A DNA stretch of 64,000 bases, from the NCBI RefSeq assembly GCF_018403225.1, contig NZ_BOSG01000001.1, positions 1,116,001 through 1,180,000 on the forward strand, in the 5' to 3' direction. The notes below the pieces were generated by a model. It was not told the origin of the DNA, made no database searches, and saw nothing but the letters and a program-made list of their open reading frames with translations. This DNA comes from Paenibacillus sp. J23TS9. GTDB lineage: Bacteria > Bacillota > Bacilli > Paenibacillales > Paenibacillaceae. Each line of letters opens with the position of its first letter. Within the stretch, counting starts at the first letter, position 1. Below are positions 1-9,297 of the stretch, in pieces. Position numbers and translations under genes: made by a program.

Positions 1-333
1 AAAAGATATTATCAACTGAAGCAGCAGCAAAAGGAAACCGAGCAGGAGCTGAAGGAACTGCGCGATCAGATTATGACCTTTTGTGAGGAGAAGGAAACTT
101 CGGAGTTTGCAGCAGGTGCCTACCGGGTCAAGCTCGTTTCACAGTCCCGAAAGGATTATGATGATGCCAAGCTGTATGAAGCTCTGCCGGATCTGGAGCT
201 GTGGCGGATGCTGTCCAAATCGGATTCATCGAAAATAGCCGGGCTGATCAAGCTGGGGGTTATTAAGGAAGAACGGATTCAAGATACCTATACGCTTAAG
301 CAGATTACACTGCTGCAGGTAGATAAGAAGTAA
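1..333 (+). CDS. Unrecognised protein, C-terminal part (5' end outside window)
   Basis: The frame is open from base 1 and closes at a TAA ending at 333, leaving 110 visible residues. The first 25 residues are Gln/Glu/Lys-rich with a heptad-like pattern (KQQQKETEQELKELRDQI) and probably form a coiled coil. The rest is a compact mixed region (FAAGAYRVKLVSQSRKDYDD, then LPDLELWRMLSKSD and IAGLIKLGVIKEERI) with no catalytic motif I know. An internal ATG at 73 exists, but the codons before it continue the same helical pattern, so the gene almost certainly starts upstream of the window. A hairpin plus T-run follows within 60 bases. I do not recognise the family and assign no function. Confidence 0.6.
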   Translation, partial: KRYYQLKQQQKETEQELKELRDQIMTFCEEKETSEFAAGAYRVKLVSQSRKDYDDAKLYEALPDLELWRMLSKSDSSKIAGLIKLGVIKEERIQDTYTLKQITLLQVDKK

Positions 334-354
334 TTAACAATGAAATGGTAATTA

Positions 355-393
355 AAAAAGCATTCATGCGATCATCAAATGATGTGTTTTTTT
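355..393 (+). terminator. Weak candidate terminator after the truncated first gene
   Basis: A run of A, a short CATC/GATG stem with an AAAT loop (about 373-384) and seven T after it. The stem is only four to five pairs unless the flanking A and T tracts also pair, so this is a low-confidence call. Confidence 0.35.
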
Positions 394-399
394 GTGAAA

Positions 400-446
400 A
401 GAACAGCAGGTCTCGCTGAAATTCCATTTCAGAGGCCTGCTGTTCT
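400..446 (-). terminator. Terminator of the SLH protease gene
   Basis: Perfect outer stem AGAACAGCAGG (400-410) with CCTGCTGTTCT (436-446), and a second stem CTGAAAT/ATTTCAG inside it. Read on the minus strand it lies 15 bases after the protease stop codon and is followed by TTTTC and A-rich sequence. Confidence 0.7.
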
Positions 447-460
447 TCGTTAAAACGGAT

Positions 461-3400
461 TTATTTAGATTGGAGATCTTGAAGCAAACGATACAGGATT
501 ACACCGGCTTCTGCCCGGGTTAATTTACCCTTTGGATTGAAAGAATGATCCGGATTTCCTTTCAGATAGCCCTTTTGCACAGCATACAAGACAGCTCCCT
601 TTGCAGCATCCTGGATGCTGTTCTGATCTTTAAATGAAAGGTCAGATGCTGTACCGGTCACAGGAGCGCCCAGTGCATTTGCAAGCAGAATGGCTAATTC
701 TTCACGAGTCAGCTGGTGGTTTGAACCCGTTTCTGCTGCACGCTCGCTCCATGTCCTGCCTGTGCCGAGAAGACGGTCAAGGAGTGACAGGAACTCGGCT
801 TGCGTGACTTGATCATTTGGTTTGTACATATCAGATGAATCTTTACCGTTTGCCAGGTAGTGGGCTGCGATGACTTCAATTTCATTTTTGGCCCAGTGAT
901 TGACGATATCTGCAAATGTCTTGGAGACTTCGGCAGCGCTGAATGCGCCCAGCTTGGAAGTCTGGAACGAAATGGTGCTAGGACTGTTGTTTCCGGCGGA
1001 TAGATAAGTCCAATTTCCACCAGTGCTCTGAGTAAAGATTCCAACTTTACTGCGGTTCTTTACTTTAGCTGGATCAATAGCAAGCGTAATAGCAATCGGT
1101 GATGTCAACGCTGCTGGTGGTTCATTAATAGTCAGCGCGTTTGAAACGAAATTTACAGTTCCGCCGGTTGGGGCTTGCGGCGTACCAGTAGGTGCGTTGC
1201 TAAAGCTGAGTCCAATAATAAGTCCATCTTTCGTGACAAAACTCTTCATGTCATTAGCAGGAATAGATATTTCAAAACCTTTCCCTTTAATGACAAGAGG
1301 TTTATTGGTCTTCAGCAGCTGGTCTGCTAAAGAACTGCTGAGCTGAAGGTTCAACGGATGATACGACTCAATGGGCACATCACTAATATCCAGAGTAATA
1401 TTTTTTGCATCTGTGTTGTTCAGTTGTCCAGTCAGGTAAGAAGAATCTACGTTTAGTACAGCGGACTTCTGATCGCCTGTACCTTTCTCAGATAGCGCTC
1501 CGGTTGTCAACTTTTTGGCGGAAGGTGTAGAAGGCGTACTTGGTGTAGAATTTGATCCTGAGCCTGACCACGAGCCATTGCCGGAGCCATTGCCTGGATC
1601 TGTGCCTGGATCCGGATTTGGTTTCGTACAAGGACTAAGCGGTGCAGAGAATGATACTTCTGAAGCCAGCTGATTACTGGAATTTGCAGCGAGCTTTGCT
1701 TTTGTTACATGGTATGAATCGGATACTTGGTCACCACCAGGAGATGGATCAGACCCTGATTCGGGATCTTGATTCTTTTCGGGTGATGAAACAGGTTCCT
1801 GCCCAGAATTTGCAGGTGGGTCCGCTGGTTCATTGGACGGTGGTTCTGGTGTTGGTTCAGACTCCGTTGGGGGAATGGGAGAACCATCTCCATCTTCAGA
1901 TACGTTAACTACTATTGCGTCAGTTACTTTTGAGGCAATTACTTTATCTTGTGCATCCAATAGACGTATGTTTTGAACATTAAACGAGTATTTGTTTGCT
2001 TCATTCGCAATAAAAGATAATTTGACTAGAGTACCTTCCGCAACCGGTTCCTTAAATGTCAGTCCATAATGGACAACCGTTTGGTCAGACTCAGACGGAT
2101 CTAGAACTGATGCATCGACAGACTTAATTTCTTCACCTTTTATGCCAGCAAGGGTATTCTCCAGGGAGAGCTTGGCATCATAAGCCACATCAACACTAAT
2201 GGATTGAATGGCATCCATACCTTTGAAATCCACGCTAATGTTAATTGGTTCGGAAACTGTTAAGTTGTATGAATCTGCCTTAAGCGCTACTTCAGTTGAA
2301 TGATCAATAGGTGCTTTCTCCGTATTGTATTCGTAAGTCATCGCTGGAACAGACAAGCCATTGCCTGCGTCATCATAAACGAATAGCTGGATTTTGTTCA
2401 AACCTTTTTTCAAATTAACTTCTACACTGAAATTACCTTCTGCATCGATGGTACCGGTGAAATCTTTCAGCTCTGTATCTGTATCTGTATCTGTATCCAA
2501 GCCGGCTTTTGCTTTGACATGGATAAGATCCTCAAGGTTTGTACCATCATACAAGTCCAAAAGCATATCATTTTCGATTGTGCCTTTGAGGATTCCAACA
2601 TTCGGTTTTTCAGGATTTACAGTAATTTCATCAGGCAATGTAGCTTCAGGTGCCGTATTATCCACCATGAAAGCTTTAAGTGAATCGATCAAAGGAGTAC
2701 TGTCTTCCTCATCCGGAATAAATACGAATGGGACCATGGCATAGATTCCTTCCGGATCCAGTTTGATTTTTTCATCTTGGGAGTCGTCAAAAGGATTTAC
2801 AGTTCCATCCCAGTCAAATGAATAATAGAATGGGTCAAGCGATTTTTTGAAGTCATCATTGTGGATATAACCCACAGGCTCCGGAATCAAGTTTCCTTCT
2901 ATATCCACACCATAGACACCGAACACATAATCCTCAAGCTTTTTATTGACTGAATAATATACTTTTGTACCATGGCCGTCTTCAGCAGTTGAGAGGTAGA
3001 CCGGGTCAAGCTCCAGGTTAGTAATTTCATCCTGATTATATTTATCACCCACATATACACTAAACGGAACATGCAGCTTGTGACCTGTCTTCATTTGGGT
3101 GAATACGAGTTGTCCATCATACATACCTTGTGCAGTTCCTTCTGGTATGGTGAGTGTAACCGATAGATTAGCAGAACCTTGGTCTGCATTGATATTGATA
3201 TCGCAAAGATCCGGAATAAGCGATAGTCCGTTGCTGCTACTCCAATTGACATATACTCCATAATGTTGATTGATGTGCGCGATATTATCAATGGTCAGCT
3301 GTCTTTTAGTTGTTGTACCTGCACCCAGTTGACCGAATGATAAGTTGCCAGAGTAAGAAGTCAGATGAGTCGCATCCTGAAGCTGGATTGGTAAATTCTC

Positions 3401-5371
3401 TTCTACCTTGACGATCGCCTGTGCTTCGGCGGAGTTTTTCAAATCTACACGGCCTGCGCCCTGTTCATTTACTCCATATTGTCTACCTTGACGATCTTTA
3501 ATCAGCAAAGCATTATTGGTTATCAAAGCTTTGATTTGCTCCGGTTTTAGAGTCAATCCTTCTTGGCGTGTTTTCTCCAGCAGGAGAGCGGCGGAGCCGG
3601 CCACATGCGGTGCGGCCATACTGGTTCCCTGCAGCTCCTCGTAAGCATTCGTATAATCTCCCCCAAACGCCGGAATGGAAGATTTAATACCTACACCCGG
3701 AGCTGAAATATCCGGTTTAATGTTGTAGTTAGGAAGAGCTGGGCCTCTTGAGCTTAGATCGGCCAGTAAATCTTGTTCCTTTTGATAATTAAAGGTCACA
3801 TGATTATTTCCCGCTTCTACTTCTTTTTGAAGCTGCAGGCCGCTATCCTGGGTGATCGTATAGGTTGGCACGGATTGTTTAGCACCCTCAATGGTGGCAC
3901 CACCAATTTCCCCAGGTATATTGTTGAAGATAATGATGGCTTTAGCACCATTTGCCGCAGCATTTTCAGCCTTCGCAGCAAAGGTGATCGTACCTCGGGA
4001 TACCAAAACCGTTTTCCCTTTGACATCTAAACCAGCATAATCTTTCACGTCACCCAGGTTAGCGTATACGAGCTCAAGATCTTCGTCGACATTATCCAGC
4101 TTGGAAGAAGTGGCAGCGAGCTGGGCATAAATAGTGCCTAACTTGGTTGATTTGAAAATAGGCGTTTGCAGCGGAGGAGTGGAGGCTCCAACCGAAATGG
4201 CCAGTTGAGCGGCAGCCGGGCTGCCTACGGTTTCTTCTCCGGGACCTTCATTCCCGTTGGACAAAACGACAGTTACACCGGCTAATGCCGCATTATCCGC
4301 TGCAATGGCATCGGGCGTATAGGAATTGTTCATTTTTGAACCAAGTGAGAGGTTGATGACATCCATGCCATCCGCCACTGCTTTTTCGATCCCTGCAATG
4401 ACATTTTCAGTGCTCCCGCTGCCGTAAGGACCTAGTACACGATATACATAGAGATCGGAAGCGGGTGCCACACCGCGAACCCAACCTGTTGTGGAAGCGG
4501 GATCCTTCGGATCTCCACGACCGGCGACAGTTCCCGAAACATGTGTCCCATGCAGGGTATTATAAGAGCTTCCGTTTTTATCCGGTTTGCTGGAATCCGG
4601 TAATGTTTCCATCGGATCATTATCATTATCTACGAAATCATATCCGCCTTTATAAGCATCATGCAGGCTGGGATGATCATAATCGATACCTGTATCAATA
4701 ACCCCGACCTTAATCCCTTTACCATCAAAACCCGAATCCCACAAATCATTCGCACCAATGAGTGGAGCGCTTTCGTCCATATTCGGATAGAAATCATGGC
4801 CATCTGCTATGGGCAGTGCATGAACTTCCTCGTTAGGGAATACCGCTTTTACACCAGGCAGCGCGAGCAGCTTATCCACTTGATTGGCCGGTAGAGTCAC
4901 CGAATAGCCATTAAAAACTTTGGAGTATTCCCGTTTGAATAGGGCACCTGTTTTGGATAGTGCTGCTGATTTAAACGCTGTATGCTCCTGATTCAAAATA
5001 CTGCTGTAGCTGCCAATGGACGAGCGGGCGCGGGAAGACGGATTTGCTTCATATACTTTGATGGGATCATTCCGAAGCTGAACGATGACCGTAATCGGAT
5101 CGCTGCTGTTCGATGTATCCACATAATTTTGAGCCTCTTCTGCAGCTGAAAGACCCTTTAACTGAGCTGCCGCCTGTTGGTTTAATAATTCCTTTTTCAA
5201 GCTGCCTTGTTTAAGCAGGGAATCCAGCTGGATTTTCGTATTGGCCGGAAGCTTGTAAGTAGAAATAGATGCAGATGCAGCAGTCGCGTTCGGATATGTA
5301 ATACCTGCAGCAAGTATGGTGCTTAACAGCAATGTGGAATAAGTGCGGATTTTAGATGGACCTTTTCTCAA
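461..5371 (-). CDS. Secreted S8 subtilisin-like serine protease anchored by SLH domains
   Basis: A very large (1636 residues from this start) extracellular protease of the Vpr/C5a-peptidase-like type. In order: signal peptide (RKGPSKIRTYSTLLLSTILA), an I9-type propeptide ending near residue 185, and the S8 domain with catalytic Asp226 (VIDTG), His274 (HGTHVSG) and Ser584 (GTSMAAPHVAG). A PA-type insert lies at about 435-525. Beta-sandwich and cohesin-like modules follow, then a Pro/Ser/Thr/Asp-rich linker and three SLH repeats at the C-terminus that should bind secondary cell-wall polymer. TTG at 5371 is chosen because AAAGGAGG sits seven bases upstream and it gives a classical signal peptide. 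A second in-frame TTG at 5419 also has AAAGGAGG, with closer spacing. Substrate unknown; probably peptide scavenging at the cell surface. Confidence 0.92.
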   Translation of the reverse strand: MRKGPSKIRTYSTLLLSTILAAGITYPNATAASASISTYKLPANTKIQLDSLLKQGSLKKELLNQQAAAQLKGLSAAEEAQNYVDTSNSSDPITVIVQLRNDPIKVYEANPSSRARSSIGSYSSILNQEHTAFKSAALSKTGALFKREYSKVFNGYSVTLPANQVDKLLALPGVKAVFPNEEVHALPIADGHDFYPNMDESAPLIGANDLWDSGFDGKGIKVGVIDTGIDYDHPSLHDAYKGGYDFVDNDNDPMETLPDSSKPDKNGSSYNTLHGTHVSGTVAGRGDPKDPASTTGWVRGVAPASDLYVYRVLGPYGSGSTENVIAGIEKAVADGMDVINLSLGSKMNNSYTPDAIAADNAALAGVTVVLSNGNEGPGEETVGSPAAAQLAISVGASTPPLQTPIFKSTKLGTIYAQLAATSSKLDNVDEDLELVYANLGDVKDYAGLDVKGKTVLVSRGTITFAAKAENAAANGAKAIIIFNNIPGEIGGATIEGAKQSVPTYTITQDSGLQLQKEVEAGNNHVTFNYQKEQDLLADLSSRGPALPNYNIKPDISAPGVGIKSSIPAFGGDYTNAYEELQGTSMAAPHVAGSAALLLEKTRQEGLTLKPEQIKALITNNALLIKDRQGRQYGVNEQGAGRVDLKNSAEAQAIVKVEENLPIQLQDATHLTSYSGNLSFGQLGAGTTTKRQLTIDNIAHINQHYGVYVNWSSSNGLSLIPDLCDININADQGSANLSVTLTIPEGTAQGMYDGQLVFTQMKTGHKLHVPFSVYVGDKYNQDEITNLELDPVYLSTAEDGHGTKVYYSVNKKLEDYVFGVYGVDIEGNLIPEPVGYIHNDDFKKSLDPFYYSFDWDGTVNPFDDSQDEKIKLDPEGIYAMVPFVFIPDEEDSTPLIDSLKAFMVDNTAPEATLPDEITVNPEKPNVGILKGTIENDMLLDLYDGTNLEDLIHVKAKAGLDTDTDTDTELKDFTGTIDAEGNFSVEVNLKKGLNKIQLFVYDDAGNGLSVPAMTYEYNTEKAPIDHSTEVALKADSYNLTVSEPINISVDFKGMDAIQSISVDVAYDAKLSLENTLAGIKGEEIKSVDASVLDPSESDQTVVHYGLTFKEPVAEGTLVKLSFIANEANKYSFNVQNIRLLDAQDKVIASKVTDAIVVNVSEDGDGSPIPPTESEPTPEPPSNEPADPPANSGQEPVSSPEKNQDPESGSDPSPGGDQVSDSYHVTKAKLAANSSNQLASEVSFSAPLSPCTKPNPDPGTDPGNGSGNGSWSGSGSNSTPSTPSTPSAKKLTTGALSEKGTGDQKSAVLNVDSSYLTGQLNNTDAKNITLDISDVPIESYHPLNLQLSSSLADQLLKTNKPLVIKGKGFEISIPANDMKSFVTKDGLIIGLSFSNAPTGTPQAPTGGTVNFVSNALTINEPPAALTSPIAITLAIDPAKVKNRSKVGIFTQSTGGNWTYLSAGNNSPSTISFQTSKLGAFSAAEVSKTFADIVNHWAKNEIEVIAAHYLANGKDSSDMYKPNDQVTQAEFLSLLDRLLGTGRTWSERAAETGSNHQLTREELAILLANALGAPVTGTASDLSFKDQNSIQDAAKGAVLYAVQKGYLKGNPDHSFNPKGKLTRAEAGVILYRLLQDLQSK
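2472..2497 (-). repeat. In-frame hexanucleotide microsatellite (TD repeat) in the protease gene
   Basis: Four and a third perfect copies of TCTGTA (plus strand), coding for alternating Asp-Thr in a beta-sandwich region of the SLH protease. Gain or loss of a unit would keep the frame. Confidence 0.85.
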
Positions 5372-5419
5372 ATCATATCCTCCTTTAAAGAGACTGGAAT
5401 CGTAAATAGGGGTGAACAA

Positions 5420-5875
5420 CGATCCTCCTTTTTACATGGATTTAATTGAACACTAGTAAAATACAAATATAGTTTACATTTTTTACATTATTCTGGTATG
5501 AGACTTAAGGAATAAGGCCCTATGTGCTATAACAAGGCATTTGCTGTCATTTGAGCGTGTCGAAAATCTCTAAAAAAAGAATTTCGAGTATTAATTGTGA
5601 AAAAGGACATATTTCCTTCCCATATCCGTGGTTCTTTCCTTACGACAAAATAGGTTCGCAGACTTAAATTTAAAATCTGTAGAAAAATAAAAAACTTCTT
5701 TATTCCACATAAGTTAAGAGGCGAAAAATCAAATCAATCTAATAATGTAAGGATTTAGCAAAAATACCAGCAGTTATTTTGATTCTTTCAAGTTTTGAAG
5801 CCTTTTTGAATATTTGCGATCCAAGCGAAATAAAGATTAGATGATGAAACGCTTTCGATTGAAGGAGGGTTAAAG
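5420..5875. other. Divergent intergenic region between protease and sugar importer
   Basis: A 456-base AT-rich region carrying the divergent promoters. Visible items: AAAGGAGG for the upstream protease start, a single Spo0A-box-like heptamer TGTCGAA at 5558-5564 (one copy is expected by chance at this length scale, so it is weak), a short imperfect hairpin near 5560-5595, and a GAAA-CG-TTTC type dyad just before the binding-protein gene. No small gene with a convincing ribosome site was seen. Confidence 0.6.
5846..5856 (+). promoter_or_regulatory. Candidate LacI-family or catabolite-type operator
   Basis: GAAACGCTTTC forms a GAAA/TTTC dyad around CG, the shape of LacI/GalR-family operators. 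Aligned on the CG it matches 10 of 14 positions of the CcpA cre consensus, missing its outer bases. It lies 20 bases before the binding-protein start codon, where a repressor could block transcription. No lacI-type gene is adjacent. Confidence 0.4.
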
Positions 5876-7324
5876 ATGAAGCATTCAAAAAGAAAATGGG
5901 CGCTCCTGTCGTCAGCTCTGGTGCTGGCAATGACGGTTGGCTGTTCAAGCTCAGGCTCTGGTTCAAGTACAGATTCGAGTTCAAGTCCAAAAGAAACAAA
6001 AGACACAGGTAGTGAGCCAGCACCGTCCAAAGACAGCGGCGACAAAACTGCGACGGCAAAGAAAACGATTACGATTACATATCGTGATGACGGCACTGGT
6101 GAGAAGGGTACGCTGTATAAGTGGATTAAGGAGGTATCCTCTCAATATCCCAATAAGGATGTAGAGATCAAGCCGACACCGATTCAAGCATCGGAAGGGG
6201 ACTATTTTGCAAAAATTGCATTGGCTTTGAAATCCAAGGATACCGCTCCGGATATTGTGACCGAGGACACGTTCATGCTGAACTCCGATGCAAGTGCCGG
6301 TTTCCTCGAACCGATGGATGAGCGGCTTAAAGGCTGGGAGGACTGGAGTAACGGTTCATTTATTGAAGCGATGAAAAAGGGAGTAACCGCTAGTGATGGC
6401 AAGATTTATGGCGTCCCATACAACACCGATTCAAGAGGTCTTTGGTACAACAAGGATATCTTTAAAAAGGTAGGACTTCCGGAAGATTGGCAGCCGAAAT
6501 CCTGGGAAGAGGTGCTGGCAGCAGCCAGAACCATTAAGGAAAAGGCGGGGAAGGATGTTGTACCGATCTGGATGAACCTTGGTAAGGCAACCGGCGAAGC
6601 GACATCCATGCAGACCTATGAAATGCTTCTCTATGGTACAGGGGAAAGACTGTATGATGATGCCAGCAAAAAATGGATCACGAAAAGCCAGGGAATCAAT
6701 GATGCACTGACGTTCATTGAGACGATTACAAAGGAAAAACTGGGACCTCCGCTTTCCAAAGTACTGAATGGTCAGGCCGGCAATACGGCAACACGCGAAT
6801 ATCTACCAAAAGGAAAACTCGCCATCTCACTAGACGGCTCGTGGATTCCAGGCAACTACCTGGAAGGCGGGGCTGCGCCATGGCCTGAATACAAAGATGT
6901 GCTCGGATTCGCGCCAATGCCAACCAATAAAGGTCAGGCACCTGGTTCGATCACACTGGCAGGTGGTTGGGCACTGTCTATTCCAAGTAACGCGCAGCAT
7001 AAGGATGAAGCCTTTGATTTTATTAAATTCGCCTTGAACAAAGAAAACACCGAAAAGCTGGTCATTGCTTCCGGAAATATTACCGTACGGGCAGATGTAG
7101 CGAAGGATGCAGAATACACTAAAATGCCGTTTAATGAGCTCTCCACGGAATATTTAAAGAATGCAGAATTTAGACCAGCCCAGGATAAGTATCCTGAAGT
7201 GTCAACGCAAATCCAAACGATGGTTGAATCGGTCGCTTCAGGAACATCGGCAGCGGATGCAGCCAAGAAGTATACGCAGGACATAACCCGGATCGTTGGC
7301 CAGGATAATACATTGGAAAAATAA
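5876..7324 (+). CDS. ABC transporter sugar-binding lipoprotein (family 1)
   Basis: A 482-residue extracellular solute-binding protein of the multiple-sugar/maltose type that delivers substrate to the two permeases encoded next. It has a basic N-terminus, hydrophobic core and lipobox (AMTVGC), so it is lipid-anchored on the outer face of the membrane. A Ser/Thr-rich linker follows. The mature part has the family hallmarks: TYRDDGTGEKG near the start, 'PYNTDSRGLWYNKDIFKK' in the hinge region and 'GSWIPGNYLEGG' later. The ribosome site GAAGGAGGG sits 7 bases before ATG. A strong stem-loop after the stop probably raises its mRNA level relative to the permeases. The exact sugar cannot be read from sequence. 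Confidence 0.9.
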   Translation: MKHSKRKWALLSSALVLAMTVGCSSSGSGSSTDSSSSPKETKDTGSEPAPSKDSGDKTATAKKTITITYRDDGTGEKGTLYKWIKEVSSQYPNKDVEIKPTPIQASEGDYFAKIALALKSKDTAPDIVTEDTFMLNSDASAGFLEPMDERLKGWEDWSNGSFIEAMKKGVTASDGKIYGVPYNTDSRGLWYNKDIFKKVGLPEDWQPKSWEEVLAAARTIKEKAGKDVVPIWMNLGKATGEATSMQTYEMLLYGTGERLYDDASKKWITKSQGINDALTFIETITKEKLGPPLSKVLNGQAGNTATREYLPKGKLAISLDGSWIPGNYLEGGAAPWPEYKDVLGFAPMPTNKGQAPGSITLAGGWALSIPSNAQHKDEAFDFIKFALNKENTEKLVIASGNITVRADVAKDAEYTKMPFNELSTEYLKNAEFRPAQDKYPEVSTQIQTMVESVASGTSAADAAKKYTQDITRIVGQDNTLEK

Positions 7325-7332
7325 CCATTCCG

Positions 7333-7377
7333 GCTTGCCCGCGCTTTCCCTTAACCAGGTGCGAAGCGCGGGCAAGC
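7333..7377 (+). promoter_or_regulatory. Intercistronic stem-loop between binding protein and permease
   Basis: A 14-bp perfect GC-rich stem (7333-7346 with 7364-7377) and a 17-base loop. No T-run follows, so it is more likely a processing or 3'-stabilising element than a full terminator. Such structures let the binding protein be made in excess over the membrane subunits. Confidence 0.75.
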
Positions 7378-7412
7378 GGTGTTCTTATTCACAGAAGAAA
7401 GGAGACGCGCGA

Positions 7413-8303
7413 ATGGGAGGACTTTCGGTTTCAAACCCGCATATCAAAAGAAAAAATTACACATGGCTTTATTTTTTATTGCCATCCATTGCGATCATGC
7501 TGTTATTTTTTATCTATCCGATTCTGCTAACCTTTTTCTACTCCTTCACCAATCTTGCCCTGACCGGTGAAGCGGCCAAGGAGCTGAAATTCGTCGGTCT
7601 GGATAATTACACTCGCATGTTTCAGGATCCGACGGTCCGAATCAGCATATGGAATACACTTATCTTTTTGATTGGGTCGGCAGTCATTGGACAGCAGGTG
7701 CTTGGTTTTTTGATTGCTCTGCTGATGAAGCATAAGAAAAAAGTGTTCCGACGCGTCATCGGCACGATCGTGCTGGCAGGATGGGTGACGCCGGAAATTG
7801 TGTGCGCCCTATGCTTGTACAGCTTTTTCGGCGATGAAGGCACTTTAAACGCGATTATCACCTTTTTTGGCATACCGGCAGTGACCTGGCTTTTTACCGT
7901 CCCCATGCTGACGATAATACTCGCCAACATCTGGCATGGGACCGCATTTTCCATGCTTGTGTTTCAAGCGGCGCTGGATGATGTGCCAAACGAGATTGAG
8001 GAGGCTGCTGTTGTCGATGGCGCTTCCAAGCTGCAGATTTTATTCCGGATTACCATTCCGTATATTAAAGAGACTATCACAACGAACATGATGCTTGTTA
8101 CGCTGCAGACGCTTGGCGTCTTCGGACTGATCTATGCCATGACCGGAGGCGGACCCGGCACATCCACGACAACACTTCCGATATTCATGTACAATCAAGC
8201 CTTTGTTAATTACCAGCTCGGTTACGGAACAGCCATATCACTGCTGCTGCTGCTCATTGGAATCGTGCTCAGTCTGTTCTATATCCGCTCTTTAAAAGAT
8301 TAA
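7413..8303 (+). CDS. Sugar ABC transporter permease (MalF/UgpA type)
   Basis: A 296-residue inner-membrane permease of the binding-protein-dependent family, with about six hydrophobic segments beginning at LYFLLPSIAIMLLFFIYPI. The EAA loop that docks the ATPase is visible as 'EEAAVVDGASKLQILFRITI'. ATG at 7413 is chosen over an earlier in-frame ATG at 7296 because GAAAGGAGA lies just upstream and the earlier start would overlap the binding-protein gene and run through the intercistronic hairpin. It should pair with the second permease downstream. No ATP-binding subunit is encoded nearby, so a shared MsmX/UgpC-like ATPase elsewhere in the genome is inferred. Confidence 0.9.
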   Translation: MGGLSVSNPHIKRKNYTWLYFLLPSIAIMLLFFIYPILLTFFYSFTNLALTGEAAKELKFVGLDNYTRMFQDPTVRISIWNTLIFLIGSAVIGQQVLGFLIALLMKHKKKVFRRVIGTIVLAGWVTPEIVCALCLYSFFGDEGTLNAIITFFGIPAVTWLFTVPMLTIILANIWHGTAFSMLVFQAALDDVPNEIEEAAVVDGASKLQILFRITIPYIKETITTNMMLVTLQTLGVFGLIYAMTGGGPGTSTTTLPIFMYNQAFVNYQLGYGTAISLLLLLIGIVLSLFYIRSLKD

Positions 8304-8366
8304 ACTCTTGTAATTGTAAGATGAGTGAGTATGCATTAGTTCATTTAATAAAGAAGGAGATTTCGT

Positions 8367-9200
8367 ATGGATACGAACCAGCGCAACCTCATATACCGAA
8401 TCCTTCCTTACGTCATATTATCGTTCATCGGGATCTGTTTTCTGCTGCCGCTCCTGTGGGTGCTGGTGGCATCCGTGGATCCAAATGCGATGCAGTCTCT
8501 GAAAATGCCAAAGCAGATAACGGCGGGGAATTATATGGATGTGATCACCAGTCATGAAAATCAGCGTGCTTATGTGATCGGACTACTGATGTCACTTGGC
8601 CAAGCTGTCATTGTAGTACTGCTGGCACTGCTTGCCGCATATCCGTTGTCCCGGTATCAGTTGAAATACAAGAAGCCGTTTATGCTGACGATTCTGTTTA
8701 TGACTTCACTTCCAATTACAGCGGTTATGGTACCGGTATATCAATTGTTTTTGAGCTTAAAGCTGTATGATAATAATGTGGGTGTTGTACTCTTTTACGT
8801 TGCATCGTCTATGCCATATGGAATCTGGATGCTCAAAAACTTCATGGATTCCGTTCCAGGAGACCTGGAAGAAGCAGCATGGGTAGATGGTGCCTCGGTA
8901 TTTGCAGGAATCCGCAAAATCATTGCACCTCTGATGGTACCAGGGATTTGTACGGTAGCCATCTTTACCTTTTCCGGCAGTTGGGGGAATTTCTTCGTAC
9001 CTTACATATTGCTGCAAACGCCTGAAAAGTTCCCGGCGTCTCTGAAGCTCTACCAGTTCTTCGGTCAATATGGCATGGTGGATTACGGCAGACTGGCGGC
9101 GTTCTCCGTGTTATATGCATTGCCTTCCATTGTGCTCTATATCCTGTCGCAGCGGTTTATGTCCAAAGGCTTTAGCATGCAGGGCGGGACGAAGGGGTAA
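8367..9200 (+). CDS. Sugar ABC transporter permease (MalG/UgpE type)
   Basis: A 277-residue second permease of the same importer. Six hydrophobic segments begin at YVILSFIGICFLLPLLWVLV, and the ATPase-docking EAA loop reads 'EEAAWVDGASVFAGIRKI'. AAGGAGA lies 8 bases before ATG. The gap to the first permease is 63 bases, and a strong terminator follows within 50 bases, so this gene closes the operon. The family handles mono- and oligosaccharides; specificity is not readable here. Confidence 0.9.
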   Translation: MDTNQRNLIYRILPYVILSFIGICFLLPLLWVLVASVDPNAMQSLKMPKQITAGNYMDVITSHENQRAYVIGLLMSLGQAVIVVLLALLAAYPLSRYQLKYKKPFMLTILFMTSLPITAVMVPVYQLFLSLKLYDNNVGVVLFYVASSMPYGIWMLKNFMDSVPGDLEEAAWVDGASVFAGIRKIIAPLMVPGICTVAIFTFSGSWGNFFVPYILLQTPEKFPASLKLYQFFGQYGMVDYGRLAAFSVLYALPSIVLYILSQRFMSKGFSMQGGTKG

Positions 9201-9250
9201 AGAACATGCAATTCAGAAAAATAACGACAAAACAAGATAGACAATGAAAA

Positions 9251-9287
9251 ACGGGCCCGGTGTAGAAACCGGCCCGTCTTTTTTTGC
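9251..9287 (+). terminator. Bidirectional terminator between permease and DUF1697 genes
   Basis: ACGGGC-CCGGT pairs with ACCG-GCCCGT around a GTAGAA loop, followed by TCTTTTTTT on the plus strand and TTTTC on the minus strand. It serves two convergent genes. Confidence 0.85.
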
Positions 9288-9297
9288 TGCAAGCTTC

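Noticed and set aside
1642..1908. Open frames on both strands over the protease linker
   Set aside because: They follow from the low-complexity Pro/Ser/Asp linker sequence and have no start signals.
2472..2497. Short repeat considered as a CRISPR or regulatory repeat
   Set aside because: It is a hexanucleotide tract inside a coding region and keeps the frame; there are no spacers and no cas genes.
5558..5564. Single Spo0A-box heptamer TGTCGAA upstream of the protease
   Set aside because: A seven-base match is expected several times in 64 kb; not in a convincing position relative to a promoter.
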